DNA of 10,663 bases from JAYFNU01 sp964622315 (GCA_964622315.1 CAZUOY010000063.1:1-10663), one strand, 5' to 3'; shown: positions 1 through 7,377, counted from the stretch's first letter. The notes: generated by a model not told the origin, from the letters alone. Translations and numbers: made by a program.

Positions 1-238
1 TTGCGTAGGACGACATCTCCTGCATTGCCTGAAGGTTTGAGAAGGTCGCCATCTGCGAAATCATCTCGCTGTTGTCTACGGGGTTTGTGAAATCCTGGTT
101 CTGAAGCTCGGTAATCATCAGATTGATAAAATCCGACTGGTCCATAATCGAGTTGTCGGTCTTATCGGTAAAAATTGCGTCATAGCTGTTACCGCCGCTT
201 CCCAAAAGTCTGTCTGTGCCGGGTACGTAGTCTGTCAA
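1..238 (-). CDS. flgD: FlgD, flagellar hook cap/assembly protein (3' end cut by window)
   Basis: FlgD caps the growing hook and allows hook subunits to add beneath it; it is exported and later discarded. Only the first 79 codons are present; the rest lies beyond base 1. The visible part carries the family's N-terminal signature: a DQSDFINLMITELQNQDF stretch, then NPVDN, then a region ending in MATFSNLQAMQEMSS. This matches the FlgD pattern of dFLkLLvtQLqnQDP, NPmDn and QlAqFSsLEqm. I chose a TTG start at 236-238 because an excellent AAAGGAGG site (246-253) sits 7 bases upstream. The gene begins 18 bases after the fliK stop, as expected for translationally coupled hook genes. In this fragment the usual DP of QNQDP is DF. 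The identity is secure; the protein's length cannot be judged. Confidence 0.93.
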   Translation of the reverse strand, partial: MTDYVPGTDRLLGSGGNSYDAIFTDKTDNSIMDQSDFINLMITELQNQDFTNPVDNSEMISQMATFSNLQAMQEMSSYA

Positions 239-245
239 TTTTAGT

Positions 246-253
246 CCTCCTTT
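246..253 (-). promoter_or_regulatory. Ribosome binding site deciding the TTG start of flgD
   Basis: AAAGGAGG on the minus strand, 7 bases before TTG at 238. No ATG or GTG lies at a suitable distance, and the FlgD family similarity begins soon after this TTG, so the site fixes the start. Confidence 0.85.
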
Positions 254-256
254 CCG

Positions 257-1480
257 TTAGACGTAGGTATCAAGCTCGCTTTCGAGCGTTACGCGCAGTT
301 CCTGCTGATTTTCGACTATCGCCTCAGCGAAGTCACTGCTTCCTGCCCGTTGTGTTCTTTCAGCACCGCTGAATTGATTTGCGCTGTGACGCTGACCGTC
401 AAGCTGCTGTTGCTGTGAGAACATATTGAACTGCTGGTTTAACTCGGACTGTGTGCTGGCCTCGGTTCTTTGGGTTGTCGCCTCGTGAACCTCGACCGCC
501 ATGGGTCTTACCGCGTCGCGAAGCGCCGCTATGTCCTCGTTGATTTTCTTCGCCGTCGCCGCTGTCGCCGTCGTTATATCAAGAACCGTTTTTCCGTCCT
601 TCTCGATTAGCCGTACGGTAACCTCGCCGAGCGAAGCGGGCTTAAGCTTCATTGTGAATTCCTTGTTTCCGAGCGCGATGTTTTCATTCACGCTTTCCTT
701 GACCTGTTCTGCAAGCGTCTGACCGAATACCGAGTCCGTCTTCTTTTCCGTCGCGGCTTTAAGCTCGTACTCAAAAATGTTATTGGGCTTATTCGCGCCG
801 AGAGAGTCTACGTCGATTTCGTCTGTTTGCTTGCTTTCGTCTGTTTCTGTGTTAGCGCCGAGCCTCTGCCTTACCTCGTCAACCGCGTTTCTGAACTGCC
901 GTTCGCCTAATACATCCGCCGTCTTCACGCCCTGCTCGGTGTAGCTTATCTCGGTTTTTGACAAAACGTTTTCAAGCTCTGTTTGAGCCGCCTGCGTTAG
1001 CTTTGTTTCCGTGTTCAAATTGAGCTTTGAATCGGTCTTTAAGCTTTCCTCAAGCTGATTTCCGATTGCTTCGCTTTTCGGCATGTTTAGCTGTGCGTCT
1101 GTGTCTTTGAACATCGACATCAGTTTTAATGCTGCAAGCGCCGCCGCGTTGTCCTTTACTCCGCTTGTTTTCTCAAGAACCTCGCCGTTTTGTCCTTCGC
1201 CTTCGCTTAACAGGTTTAGAATATCAACAGGAATATTTTCGGGATTTTGAAGGAGCATTCCCGCAAAGCCCGCAAGAAGATTTTCATCTTCGTCTACGCC
1301 ACTTTGTGAGGAAAGCAGGTTCGTCATACCCTCGGTTATCTGCACGTCGGTACCGTCGATTAGGTTTTGAATGAGCATCAAAAATATGTCGCCCGAATTC
1401 GCTGCCATTTTCGTTGCCGCCGACCGCTCGCCCCGATGCATTGATACGCCTTCCGCCGCAAGATTTACTGCCACTTCCAC
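257..1480 (-). CDS. fliK: FliK, flagellar hook-length control protein
   Basis: FliK is an exported molecular ruler that sets hook length and, through FlhB, switches export from hook to filament substrates. The predicted product is 407 residues, near the usual size. Its N-terminal two thirds are low-complexity and variable, as is typical. The conserved C-terminal hook-length domain lies at about residues 255-335, with the core KLKPASLGEVTVRLIEKDG matching the family's LkPeeLGeVeVrl pattern. A glutamine-rich tail (about 345-370) follows. An in-frame GTG exists at 1489, but it overlaps the strong AAAGGAGG site (1489-1496); the GTG at 1478-1480 is 8 bases downstream of that site and is preferred. 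The gene lies 71 bases after fliJ, the longest gap among fliE-flgD, and 18 bases before flgD. No ylxF/motE gene separates fliJ and fliK, unlike in Bacillus. Confidence 0.9.
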   Translation of the reverse strand: MEVAVNLAAEGVSMHRGERSAATKMAANSGDIFLMLIQNLIDGTDVQITEGMTNLLSSQSGVDEDENLLAGFAGMLLQNPENIPVDILNLLSEGEGQNGEVLEKTSGVKDNAAALAALKLMSMFKDTDAQLNMPKSEAIGNQLEESLKTDSKLNLNTETKLTQAAQTELENVLSKTEISYTEQGVKTADVLGERQFRNAVDEVRQRLGANTETDESKQTDEIDVDSLGANKPNNIFEYELKAATEKKTDSVFGQTLAEQVKESVNENIALGNKEFTMKLKPASLGEVTVRLIEKDGKTVLDITTATAATAKKINEDIAALRDAVRPMAVEVHEATTQRTEASTQSELNQQFNMFSQQQQLDGQRHSANQFSGAERTQRAGSSDFAEAIVENQQELRVTLESELDTYV

Positions 1481-1551
1481 CTTTCTCACCTCCTTTCAGT
1501 GAGCTTTTATCCTATCGCCGTTGGGCTTTCACCCTCAGGCGTTAAGAACCG
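1481..1551 (-). other. fliJ-fliK spacer with two potential RNA hairpins, one carrying the fliK ribosome binding site
   Basis: This 71-base spacer is unusually long for the cluster. Read on the minus strand it can form two structures. The first (1516-1541) pairs CGCC with GGCG outside and GGG with CCC inside, with a TGA/AAC internal loop and a TGAAAG apical loop. The second (1485-1503) pairs CTCAC with GTGAG around a nine-base loop, TGAAAGGAG, that contains the core of the fliK ribosome binding site. Neither is followed by a T-run, so they do not look like a terminator. The pairings are visible in the sequence. A role in fliK translation or mRNA processing is inference, and short stems of this kind can occur by chance. 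Confidence 0.4.
1489..1496 (-). promoter_or_regulatory. Ribosome binding site deciding the GTG start of fliK
   Basis: AAAGGAGG on the minus strand, 8 bases before GTG at 1480. It overlaps the in-frame GTG at 1489, which argues against that longer start. Confidence 0.85.
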
Positions 1552-2007
1552 TTATGTGGTTGTGTCTTTTTCCTCGCGCGCCATCTTGGAAGTAATATGC
1601 TCGTTTATCTCTGTTGCCGTTTCCTTCTGTTCTGCGAGCCTATACTCCGCAAGCTGCTTTTCTTCCAGCTTATCAAGTCCCGAAACCTCTTGTGCCGCCG
1701 CTATAACTATCTCTCTTTGCTTCTGCACCTCCTCCTCTGCTTTTTTCAGCTCCTGTTCGAGCTCCTCTAACTGCTTCGCCGTGTTGTCCATATAGTAGTT
1801 GTGTCCGCTTAGCTCAACGGCGGTTATCGAACTTTTAGCGAGAAATTCTCTGTTGCGTTCCTCTCTGAAACGCTCAATTTCTTCAATTTTCTTGGCAAAA
1901 TTGTCGCGTATTATTTGTAAGTTAAATAAAATATTTTTTTCTGTATTGAGCACCTGTGTCTTGTAGCCGCGCATCCTATCCAGCGTAAACTTAAACGCTT
2001 TGGCCAT
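1552..2007 (-). CDS. fliJ: FliJ, flagellar export chaperone/ATPase stalk protein
   Basis: FliJ is a small coiled-coil protein that inserts in the FliI hexamer like the gamma stalk of F1-ATPase and helps export substrates reach FlhA. The 151-residue length is normal for the family. It opens with AKAFKFTLDRMRGYKTQ, matching the FliJ N-terminal pattern (short basic/aromatic start, then LdrvLdyr). The rest is almost wholly helical and rich in E, K and Q, consistent with one long antiparallel coiled coil at about residues 10-140. The ATG at 2005-2007 has a GGGAG site 7 bases upstream. It lies 24 bases after fliI. Sequence conservation in FliJ is weak, so the call rests on size, coiled-coil character, the N-terminus and its position right after fliI. 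Confidence 0.9.
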   Translation of the reverse strand: MAKAFKFTLDRMRGYKTQVLNTEKNILFNLQIIRDNFAKKIEEIERFREERNREFLAKSSITAVELSGHNYYMDNTAKQLEELEQELKKAEEEVQKQREIVIAAAQEVSGLDKLEEKQLAEYRLAEQKETATEINEHITSKMAREEKDTTT

Positions 2008-2031
2008 CTTGCTTCTCCCAAAAAGTGCTCA

Positions 2032-3342
2032 TTACAGAATTGCCTGCTTCATTAATTCAACCGTTTCCTCAAATTGGAACGACTCGCCTACTTGTTGGCA
2101 AAGGAAGCCGTTAATTCGGTCCATATGGTCTACGGCGTTGTCAAGCGTCGCGTTTCCGCCGCGCTTATACGCGCCTATGGAGATGAGGTCTTCGTTATCC
2201 TTATAGACCGAAAGCATATTTCGCATACCGTTCGCCGCCGTTTTCTGCTCGTCGCCGACAATATCGTTCATAAGTCGGCTGACGCTCGCCAACACGTCGA
2301 TAGCGGGATAGTGGTTCTTCGCCGCTATCTTACGCGAAAGAACTATATGCCCGTCGATTATGCTTCGCACGGTATCGGATATCGGCTCATTTGTGTCGTC
2401 GCCCTCGACAAGCACGGTATAAATGCCCGTGATAGAGCCTTTTTCGAAGTTTCCCGAACGCTCCAAAAGCTTCGGCAGCGCCGAGTAGATTGAAGGCGTG
2501 TAGCCGCGGGCAATAGGCGCCTCACCCGTGCTTAAGCCGACCTCGCGCTGTGCTATGGCAAAACGGGTAAGGGAGTCCATCATTAGAAGGACGTCCTTGC
2601 CCTGACCTTGGAAATATTCGGCTATCGCAGTGGCTGTCTGTGCGCATTTCAGTCGCATAAGCGCAGGCTGGTCGGAGGTAGCGACAACCACCACCGAGCG
2701 TTCTCTGCCCTCGACGCCGAGGTCTTTATTGATAAATTCGACAACCTCGCGTCCGCGCTCTCCCACCAGAGCGATAACATTTATGTCCGCCTTTACGTTG
2801 CGGGCTATCATACCCATAAGGGTACTTTTTCCTACACCGCTTCCAGCGAAAATCCCGATTCTTTGCCCCTTGCCGACGGTTAAAAGCCCGTCAATAGGCT
2901 TTATTCCGAGTGTCATAACCTCAGAAATGGGCGGTCTTTCCATTGGGTTAACCGGGTTTCCGTTAATGGAAATCGGTGTGGTTTCCTTTACCTTAGGACC
3001 TGTGTCGATAGGCTGTCCGAGCGCGTTTACCGTTCTTCCAACAAGCTCGTTGCTCGCGCAAATCGTAAGCTTTTTGCCCGTATTAATAACCGCGCAGCCG
3101 TAGCCTATTCCGTCTATGTCCTCGTAAGGCATAAGATATGCCTTGTTCTCGGAAATGCCGACAACCTCAGCGGTAATTGAGCCGCCGTCGGTTAGATAGA
3201 CGTCACAGATATCCCCAATAGAGCATATCAGCCCCGTCGCTTCTATCGTCATTCCGATTATCTTGCTTATCTTTCCCTCATGCGAGCGCAAATCGGACAT
3301 ACGAAGCACATTATAGAACTTCGTCATATCGAGATTTACCAT
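2032..3342 (-). CDS. fliI: FliI, flagellum-specific export ATPase
   Basis: FliI is the F1-beta-like ATPase at the base of the flagellar type III export apparatus, held by FliH and stimulated by FliJ. The 436-residue product is full length. Visible motifs are a Walker A loop GSGVGKST (167-174, Lys172), the ALVGERGREV segment with the catalytic-type Glu195, a Walker B strand VLLMMD (251-256) followed by SLTRFAIAQREVGLS, and the GEAPIARGYTPS segment (273-284). The N-terminal beta-barrel region (about 20-95) and C-terminal helical part are also present. The frame stays open upstream to 3426, but that extension overlaps the end of fliH and is arginine/lysine-rich, unlike FliI. The ATG at 3340-3342 begins the family-like N-terminus and has AAGGAG 11 bases upstream. 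The gene starts 25 bases after the fliH stop. Confidence 0.97.
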   Translation of the reverse strand: MVNLDMTKFYNVLRMSDLRSHEGKISKIIGMTIEATGLICSIGDICDVYLTDGGSITAEVVGISENKAYLMPYEDIDGIGYGCAVINTGKKLTICASNELVGRTVNALGQPIDTGPKVKETTPISINGNPVNPMERPPISEVMTLGIKPIDGLLTVGKGQRIGIFAGSGVGKSTLMGMIARNVKADINVIALVGERGREVVEFINKDLGVEGRERSVVVVATSDQPALMRLKCAQTATAIAEYFQGQGKDVLLMMDSLTRFAIAQREVGLSTGEAPIARGYTPSIYSALPKLLERSGNFEKGSITGIYTVLVEGDDTNEPISDTVRSIIDGHIVLSRKIAAKNHYPAIDVLASVSRLMNDIVGDEQKTAANGMRNMLSVYKDNEDLISIGAYKRGGNATLDNAVDHMDRINGFLCQQVGESFQFEETVELMKQAIL

Positions 3343-3367
3343 ACCTGCACTCGCTCCTTGCTTCCGC

Positions 3368-4237
3368 TTATTCTTCTTCCTCGGCGTTGCGGAACGCCTC
3401 GCGGAGATTCTCCGCTTGCGTGGCAATTGACGCGTCGATGGTTCCCGTCTCTCCGGTTACGCGCACAGTATCGTCGGGAACCGCCTTCGGTGCTACCTCC
3501 ATGCGGCAATACTCGTCGGCGTTTCTCAGCTCCTCCTTGAGCGCGTCCACAAGCCCTACAAGATGCTCGGATATCTCGACCTTTAACCACGGCGAGCTTT
3601 TCGAGGCGTTCACCGTTTGAAGCACCAGCCTGTTAAGGGTCATATCGTCCTCGTCAATCTTTGCGCTTATCATCTTTTGGGCTATCTCTATCGCAAGATA
3701 TTTCAGCTCTACGCTGAACTTCTCGAAATAGTCTATCTGCATATTAACCATAAGGTCAAGCTGGTCGTTTACGTTTTTGATGCACTTCTCAATCTCCGCT
3801 TTTTTCTTGTTAAGCGCGTCGTAGTACGCCTTGTTCATAGCGTCGGTTTTTATTGCATCGATTTCCGGACGGTATATCTCCTCAAGCTCCTCGGGAGTGA
3901 ACTTAATCATCTCCTCGATGGGAATCTCCTCCTCGGGTTCAGCCACAGGCACCGCCACAACCGTTTCCTCAATTTCGGGTACAGCCTCAAGCACAGGTTC
4001 GGGAACGTCCGCCGTTTCAGGGGTTAACTGCTCGACGGGCTCGGGAATGTCCTTAGCGAAGGATTCCTCCGCCTCCTCGACGGAATCGAACCTTTCGGGC
4101 ACGAACTCCCTTATCTCCAAATCCTCCTGCGAGCTATCCTCAAGCTCCGCTTCAGGCTCCTCGCCCCACGAAAACTCAGGAATTTTTATCTTATCCTCGG
4201 AAAGAACAAAATCGGTACCCCTAAATATATCAGGCAA
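3368..4237 (-). CDS. fliH: FliH, flagellar export ATPase regulator/peripheral stalk
   Basis: FliH dimers act as the peripheral stalk that tethers FliI to the C-ring protein FliN and restrain its ATPase activity. The product is 289 residues. The conserved part is the C-terminal two thirds: a helical stretch (about 115-175), then LAIEIAQKMISAKIDEDD (about 181-198), and the terminal ETGTIDASIATQAENLREAF region (about 263-282), which matches the FliH/HrpE tail. The first 110 residues are strongly acidic and proline-containing: between residues 21 and 110 I count about 33 Asp or Glu against three Arg or Lys. The start is a TTG at 4235-4237, supported by a long AGGAGGAGGGG-type site 9 bases upstream. 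It overlaps the fliG stop by 8 bases, so the two are probably coupled in translation. Confidence 0.92.
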   Translation of the reverse strand: MPDIFRGTDFVLSEDKIKIPEFSWGEEPEAELEDSSQEDLEIREFVPERFDSVEEAEESFAKDIPEPVEQLTPETADVPEPVLEAVPEIEETVVAVPVAEPEEEIPIEEMIKFTPEELEEIYRPEIDAIKTDAMNKAYYDALNKKKAEIEKCIKNVNDQLDLMVNMQIDYFEKFSVELKYLAIEIAQKMISAKIDEDDMTLNRLVLQTVNASKSSPWLKVEISEHLVGLVDALKEELRNADEYCRMEVAPKAVPDDTVRVTGETGTIDASIATQAENLREAFRNAEEEE

Positions 4238-5249
4238 TTATCTCGTCCCCTCCTCCTCTGGAAATGACAATCTCTCCCGTTTCTTCCAGATGGCGGATTA
4301 CGTTTACTATCTTCTGCTGTGCCTCCTCTACGTCGCGCAGACGCACGTTGCGAAGGTACTCGATATCGGACAGGATATTCTCCTTGGCTCTCGCGGAGAT
4401 GTTGTTTAAGAGCACGTTCTTCACGTCCTCGTTCGAGCCCTTTATTGCGACGGCGAGGTCCTGTGTTTCCACCTCGCGCAGTACACGCTGGATAGTCATG
4501 TCGTCGAGGTTTATGATATCCTCGAAGACGAACATCAGCTTTCTTATGTTTTCCGAAAGCGTGGGGTCGGTCTTGTTGAGCTCGTCGAAGATGCGCTTCT
4601 CTGTCGTGCGGTCTGTGTGGTTAATTATATCCGCGACGTAGTTTACGCCGCCTATCTCGGTCATATCCACCGACACAACCGTAGAGAACCTCTTTTCGAG
4701 GGTGCTTTCAACAATACTGACTATTTCAGGCGAAACGCTCTCAAGGGTGGCTATTCGTTTAATGACGTCCAGCTGCAAGTTTGTAGGAAGCTCCGCAATA
4801 ATCTTAGACGCCTGCTCAGCCTTAGCGTAGGAGAGTATAAAGGCTATCGTCTGCGGATACTCGTTTTGCACCATCATCATGATGTTCTTATAGTTCGCCT
4901 TGCGGACGAAATCGAACGCCATGGTCTGCATAGCCATTGAAATGCGCTCCATATATGAGGCGGCAAGCTGCGGCCCGAAAGCCTTTTCAAGAACGTCGCG
5001 CGCATAAAGCACGCCGCCTTCCGAGATAACCTTTTGGGTTATGCAGAGTCCGTAAAAATCGTCAACTATGCCCTGCATTTCGTCCGGGGTCAGCTTTTCA
5101 AGCCTTGCGACTTCCATCGAAAGCTTTTCAACTTCTTCCTCGCGAAGGTGCTTAAAAACCATCGACGCTTGGTTTGCACCGAGCGCAACTATAACAGCGG
5201 CAGCGCGAGCTGTCGGCGTCAGCTTTTTCGATGATTTGGCAGTTGACAC
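4230..5249 (-). CDS. fliG: FliG, flagellar motor switch protein
   Basis: FliG sits on the cytoplasmic face of the MS-ring, contacts the stator and transmits torque; CheY-driven changes in FliM/FliN alter its conformation to switch rotation. The 339-residue length is typical. Visible landmarks are the EYPQ form of the EHPQ motif that binds FliM (130-133), the GG linker region IGGVNYVADIIN (199-210), the MFVF motif of the middle/C-terminal hinge (239-242), and the torque-helix segment LDDMTIQRVLREV with Asp249, Asp250 and Arg255. The GTG start at 5247-5249 has AGGAG 8 bases upstream. It begins 3 bases after the fliF stop. The last codons (RGGGDEIIA) double as the fliH ribosome binding site, which explains the glycine run at the C-terminus. 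Confidence 0.97.
   Translation of the reverse strand: MSTAKSSKKLTPTARAAAVIVALGANQASMVFKHLREEEVEKLSMEVARLEKLTPDEMQGIVDDFYGLCITQKVISEGGVLYARDVLEKAFGPQLAASYMERISMAMQTMAFDFVRKANYKNIMMMVQNEYPQTIAFILSYAKAEQASKIIAELPTNLQLDVIKRIATLESVSPEIVSIVESTLEKRFSTVVSVDMTEIGGVNYVADIINHTDRTTEKRIFDELNKTDPTLSENIRKLMFVFEDIINLDDMTIQRVLREVETQDLAVAIKGSNEDVKNVLLNNISARAKENILSDIEYLRNVRLRDVEEAQQKIVNVIRHLEETGEIVISRGGGDEIIA
4247..4259 (-). promoter_or_regulatory. Ribosome binding site for fliH, embedded in the end of fliG
   Basis: The minus strand reads AGAGGAGGAGGGG inside the last codons of fliG, ending 9 bases before the TTG start of fliH at 4237. It decides the TTG start and places fliH translation under the influence of ribosomes finishing fliG. 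Confidence 0.8.
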
Positions 5250-5252
5250 TTC

Positions 5253-6857
5253 TTACTCTCCTTCCTTCAGCCACGACCTTAGGAGATTAGCGGTAATTTC
5301 GGGGTTATCCCTCGCAAAATCACGCACCTCGTCCATAATCGCGTTATCTTTAGCGTTGACGCTCGCCATGGCGGCGTCAGCAAGCTCTCTTTTGTATCTT
5401 TCTATCTCCTCCTGCGACGCGTTCGGGTCTACGCCGAGCTCGATTGCCTCCTTCTTCATAGCCTTTCTTTCCGCCTTGCGCTTCTTTGCGCGTCTTATGG
5501 CGACAGCGATACTGATAATGATAATAATCAGCACCAACGCTCCGCCGATGATGCAGACAAGCTGCCAAAGCGGGATACTATCAAGAATGGAGGGAGTCGT
5601 ATCGGTAACCTCTCCCGCGTTTCTGAAGGAAGATACATATATGAGCTCGGGGGCTATATCGGCCGCCGCCGATACAAGGCCTGTAAGCTCGCTTCGGCGG
5701 GCTTCGGTAAGGTTTTCCTCGTCCACCATAACGGCTACGGTGGCTCTTTTAAGAACCGCCGCGCCCTTTTCTATCTGTTGCTTTATGTAACCGTACTCAT
5801 AATCGACTTCCTTGTTGTAGTCGGTCATGGGGCTTCCGTCACCTGTATTATATGCGTACTGCGGAATATCGGTGTTGTTCTCCTCGCCTACGATATCGCC
5901 CGCCGCGCTTCCCTCGTTAAGCGACCAGTTTTCCTCAAAATGAGTGGTATAGCCGTCGCCCTCGGGGTCCTGCTGAAGCTGCATGCTCTCGGTAATCATC
6001 GAGTCGTAATCTATCGTTACGAAAGCGGTCGCCACTACCCCTTCTTTTCCGTATCGGGGGGTAAGCACCCTTACTATGTTAGACTCTATCTGTCTGCGGA
6101 CTATCTCCTCAAATTCCAGCTGCTCCGTCTGACTCAAAACACCTGACGCAAGCTCGCTGCTTGAATATGAAGCGCCAAGCTCCTCTCGGGTAGCCGCGTT
6201 GACAACGGTCACGTTCTCAGGCGTAAGCTGAGGCACACTCGCCGCCACAAGCGTTTTTATCGAATTGACCTGTGTTTCGGTTATGGCTGTGCCTGTACGA
6301 AAGGTCAGCAAAACACCCGCGGTGCTTCCGCTGCCCGTTGCGGTCTGTTGCCACACATAATCGCTTGTTTCGGGTATGTTGACGGTAACCGTGGCGGCAA
6401 CTATGCCGTCCATGCTTTTTAGCGTATCCTGTAAACGGTCCTGAAGCTGATAAATCAGCCACTGCTTTCGCTCGGACTCGGTTGAGGTAAGCCCTGAATG
6501 ACTTTCAAATATGCTGTAGGGGAGGGAGGAATTCGGAAAACCCTGCGACGCCATTAAAAGCAAGCTCTGGTTGTAGTCGGCGCGCGGCACCATTACCTCG
6601 CCCTTCTCGTTCATCTTTGCTTTAATGTCGCTCGTGATAAGCGCTTGATAAATCTGCCCCGCCTCAGCCGATTCAATATCTTTATAGAGAACCGTATAGC
6701 CGCTTCCGCCGAGGTTGATGACCAGCGTTAAAACGACAATCAAAGCCACGACTATTCCGCCGATAATGCCCATTTTCTTGCGCTTGTCCTTAGGCATATT
6801 GGCGAAATAATCCTTAATTTTCGCAAAAGCTTTTTTGATTTCGTCTAATAAATTCAC
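5253..6857 (-). CDS. fliF: FliF, flagellar MS-ring protein
   Basis: FliF forms the MS-ring, the membrane platform of the basal body that houses the export gate and carries FliG. The predicted product is 534 residues, normal length. A transmembrane helix lies at about 30-49 and a second at about 432-455, followed by a basic cytoplasmic stretch RRAKKRKAERK. Between them are the ring-building domains: YTVLYKDIESAEAGQIYQAL begins the first, and the region from about 245 to 410 is the beta-collar/RBM3 part. The C-terminal helix DEVRDFARDNPEITANLL (about 509-526) is the FliG-binding segment. An in-frame GTG exists at 6863, but it directly abuts the AAGGTGG ribosome binding site; the GTG at 6855-6857 lies 6 bases from it and is preferred. 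It ends 3 bases before fliG. Confidence 0.96.
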   Translation of the reverse strand: MNLLDEIKKAFAKIKDYFANMPKDKRKKMGIIGGIVVALIVVLTLVINLGGSGYTVLYKDIESAEAGQIYQALITSDIKAKMNEKGEVMVPRADYNQSLLLMASQGFPNSSLPYSIFESHSGLTSTESERKQWLIYQLQDRLQDTLKSMDGIVAATVTVNIPETSDYVWQQTATGSGSTAGVLLTFRTGTAITETQVNSIKTLVAASVPQLTPENVTVVNAATREELGASYSSSELASGVLSQTEQLEFEEIVRRQIESNIVRVLTPRYGKEGVVATAFVTIDYDSMITESMQLQQDPEGDGYTTHFEENWSLNEGSAAGDIVGEENNTDIPQYAYNTGDGSPMTDYNKEVDYEYGYIKQQIEKGAAVLKRATVAVMVDEENLTEARRSELTGLVSAAADIAPELIYVSSFRNAGEVTDTTPSILDSIPLWQLVCIIGGALVLIIIIISIAVAIRRAKKRKAERKAMKKEAIELGVDPNASQEEIERYKRELADAAMASVNAKDNAIMDEVRDFARDNPEITANLLRSWLKEGE

Positions 6858-6863
6858 CGGCAC

Positions 6864-6870
6864 CCACCTT
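6864..6870 (-). promoter_or_regulatory. Ribosome binding site favouring the GTG at 6857 for fliF
   Basis: AAGGTGG on the minus strand, 6 bases before GTG at 6857 and directly abutting the alternative GTG at 6863. The match to AAGGAGG has one mismatch, so the choice between the two starts, two codons apart, is likely but not certain. Confidence 0.6.
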
Positions 6871-6896
6871 CTACGCCTTTACAAGTGTACTTGAAA

Positions 6897-7205
6897 TTAT
6901 ACGTTCATCTGCATGATTTCCTTGTAGGCGCTCACAACGCGGGAGGTAAGCTGTACGGCGGTTTGCACCATGCTTTCCGCCTTAAGCGTGTTTATCTGCA
7001 GCTGCGCAAGGTCGTTCATATCGCCCAGCGCAAGGTTAACGGAGTCTGTTTCCGATTGTGCCTCGACCTCCGAAATGTTCTTCATTGCGGAGTCAAGAAG
7101 GCTGTCGAAGGTGGAAGCCGCGGCTGTCGTGGTCTTAACGGCTCCCGCTTCGCCCGTGTAGGTCATTCGCTCAATCGGCGCGATTGGGGTTATAAAATTG
7201 CTCAC
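6897..7205 (-). CDS. fliE: FliE, flagellar hook-basal body junction protein
   Basis: FliE is a small exported protein that joins the MS-ring/export gate to the proximal rod; it is one of the first substrates of the export system. The 102-residue length is usual. The C-terminal half is the conserved part: VNLALGDMNDLAQLQINTL followed by QTAVQLTSRVVSAYKEIMQM, matching the FliE pattern of helices ending in vR.kv..AyqeImrM. The start is a GTG at 7203-7205 with an imperfect purine-rich site (GGAAGGGCGG) upstream. It is the first gene after the 375-base gap and the first served by the promoter at 7315-7343. A space of 39 bases separates its stop from fliF. Confidence 0.95.
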   Translation of the reverse strand: MSNFITPIAPIERMTYTGEAGAVKTTTAAASTFDSLLDSAMKNISEVEAQSETDSVNLALGDMNDLAQLQINTLKAESMVQTAVQLTSRVVSAYKEIMQMNV

Positions 7206-7236
7206 TCTTTCACCGCCCTTCCGTTTACTGCCTGTC

Positions 7237-7246
7237 GCTATATAGC
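7237..7246. repeat. Short palindrome GCTATATAGC in the fliE leader
   Basis: A perfect ten-base palindrome about 31 bases upstream of the fliE start, inside the predicted untranslated leader. It could be a small operator or a chance palindrome; with no apical loop it would make a poor RNA hairpin. Confidence 0.3.
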
Positions 7247-7266
7247 AAAATAAGCCCTAATTCTTG

Positions 7267-7284
7267 CCTTTTTCTAAAAAAAGG
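7267..7284 (-). repeat. Hairpin in the fliE leader
   Basis: On the minus strand CCTTTTT and AAAAAGG pair around a four-base loop (TTAG). The stem is perfect over seven pairs but mostly A-T. It lies about 25 bases after the predicted transcription start and has no T-run downstream, so it is not a standard terminator. It may protect the 5' end of the mRNA, or have no role. Confidence 0.35.
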
Positions 7285-7314
7285 TATACTGACACAAGGA
7301 TATAGGTTAAGTTA

Positions 7315-7343
7315 ATAATACCATAAAAGCCCCTTAATGTAAA
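7315..7343 (-). promoter_or_regulatory. Predicted sigma-A-type promoter for fliE-flgD
   Basis: On the minus strand the -35 element TTTACA (7338-7343) and -10 element TATTAT (7315-7320) each match the consensus at five of six positions and are exactly 17 bases apart. A TG one base upstream of the -10 gives an extended -10. Transcription would begin near 7308, leaving a leader of about 100 bases before fliE. A vegetative-type promoter here means the ring, switch and export genes can be expressed apart from flgB and flgC. I found no complete sigma-28 (SigD) promoter in the gap. Confidence 0.7.
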
Positions 7344-7377
7344 GAAATCCGCTATCATATCGGGACAAATTAACCCG

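Noticed and set aside
1481..1551. A missing ylxF/motE gene between fliJ and fliK
   Set aside because: The spacer is too short for a gene and shows no coding remnant. I believe clusters lacking ylxF at this place are common outside Bacillus, so I do not treat it as a deletion.
3343..3426. In-frame upstream extension of fliI
   Set aside because: It overlaps the end of fliH, is an Arg/Lys-rich stretch unlike FliI N-termini, and the ATG at 3342 has its own ribosome binding site.
3831..4409. 192-codon open frame on the plus strand
   Set aside because: Antisense to the acidic part of fliH; its long serine runs are the reverse reading of glutamate codons.
5068..5790. 240-codon open frame on the plus strand
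   Set aside because: It lies antisense across fliG and fliF, is serine/alanine-rich as expected from reverse-reading biased codons, and resembles no family.
7206..7308. A c-di-GMP riboswitch in the fliE leader
   Set aside because: Attractive next to a c-di-GMP gene, but the leader lacks the conserved GEMM core sequences and has only two small inverted repeats.
7357..7364. Possible sigma-28 (SigD) -10 element CCCGATAT on the minus strand
   Set aside because: It matches GCCGATAT at seven of eight bases, but there is no TAAA-like element 14-16 bases upstream.
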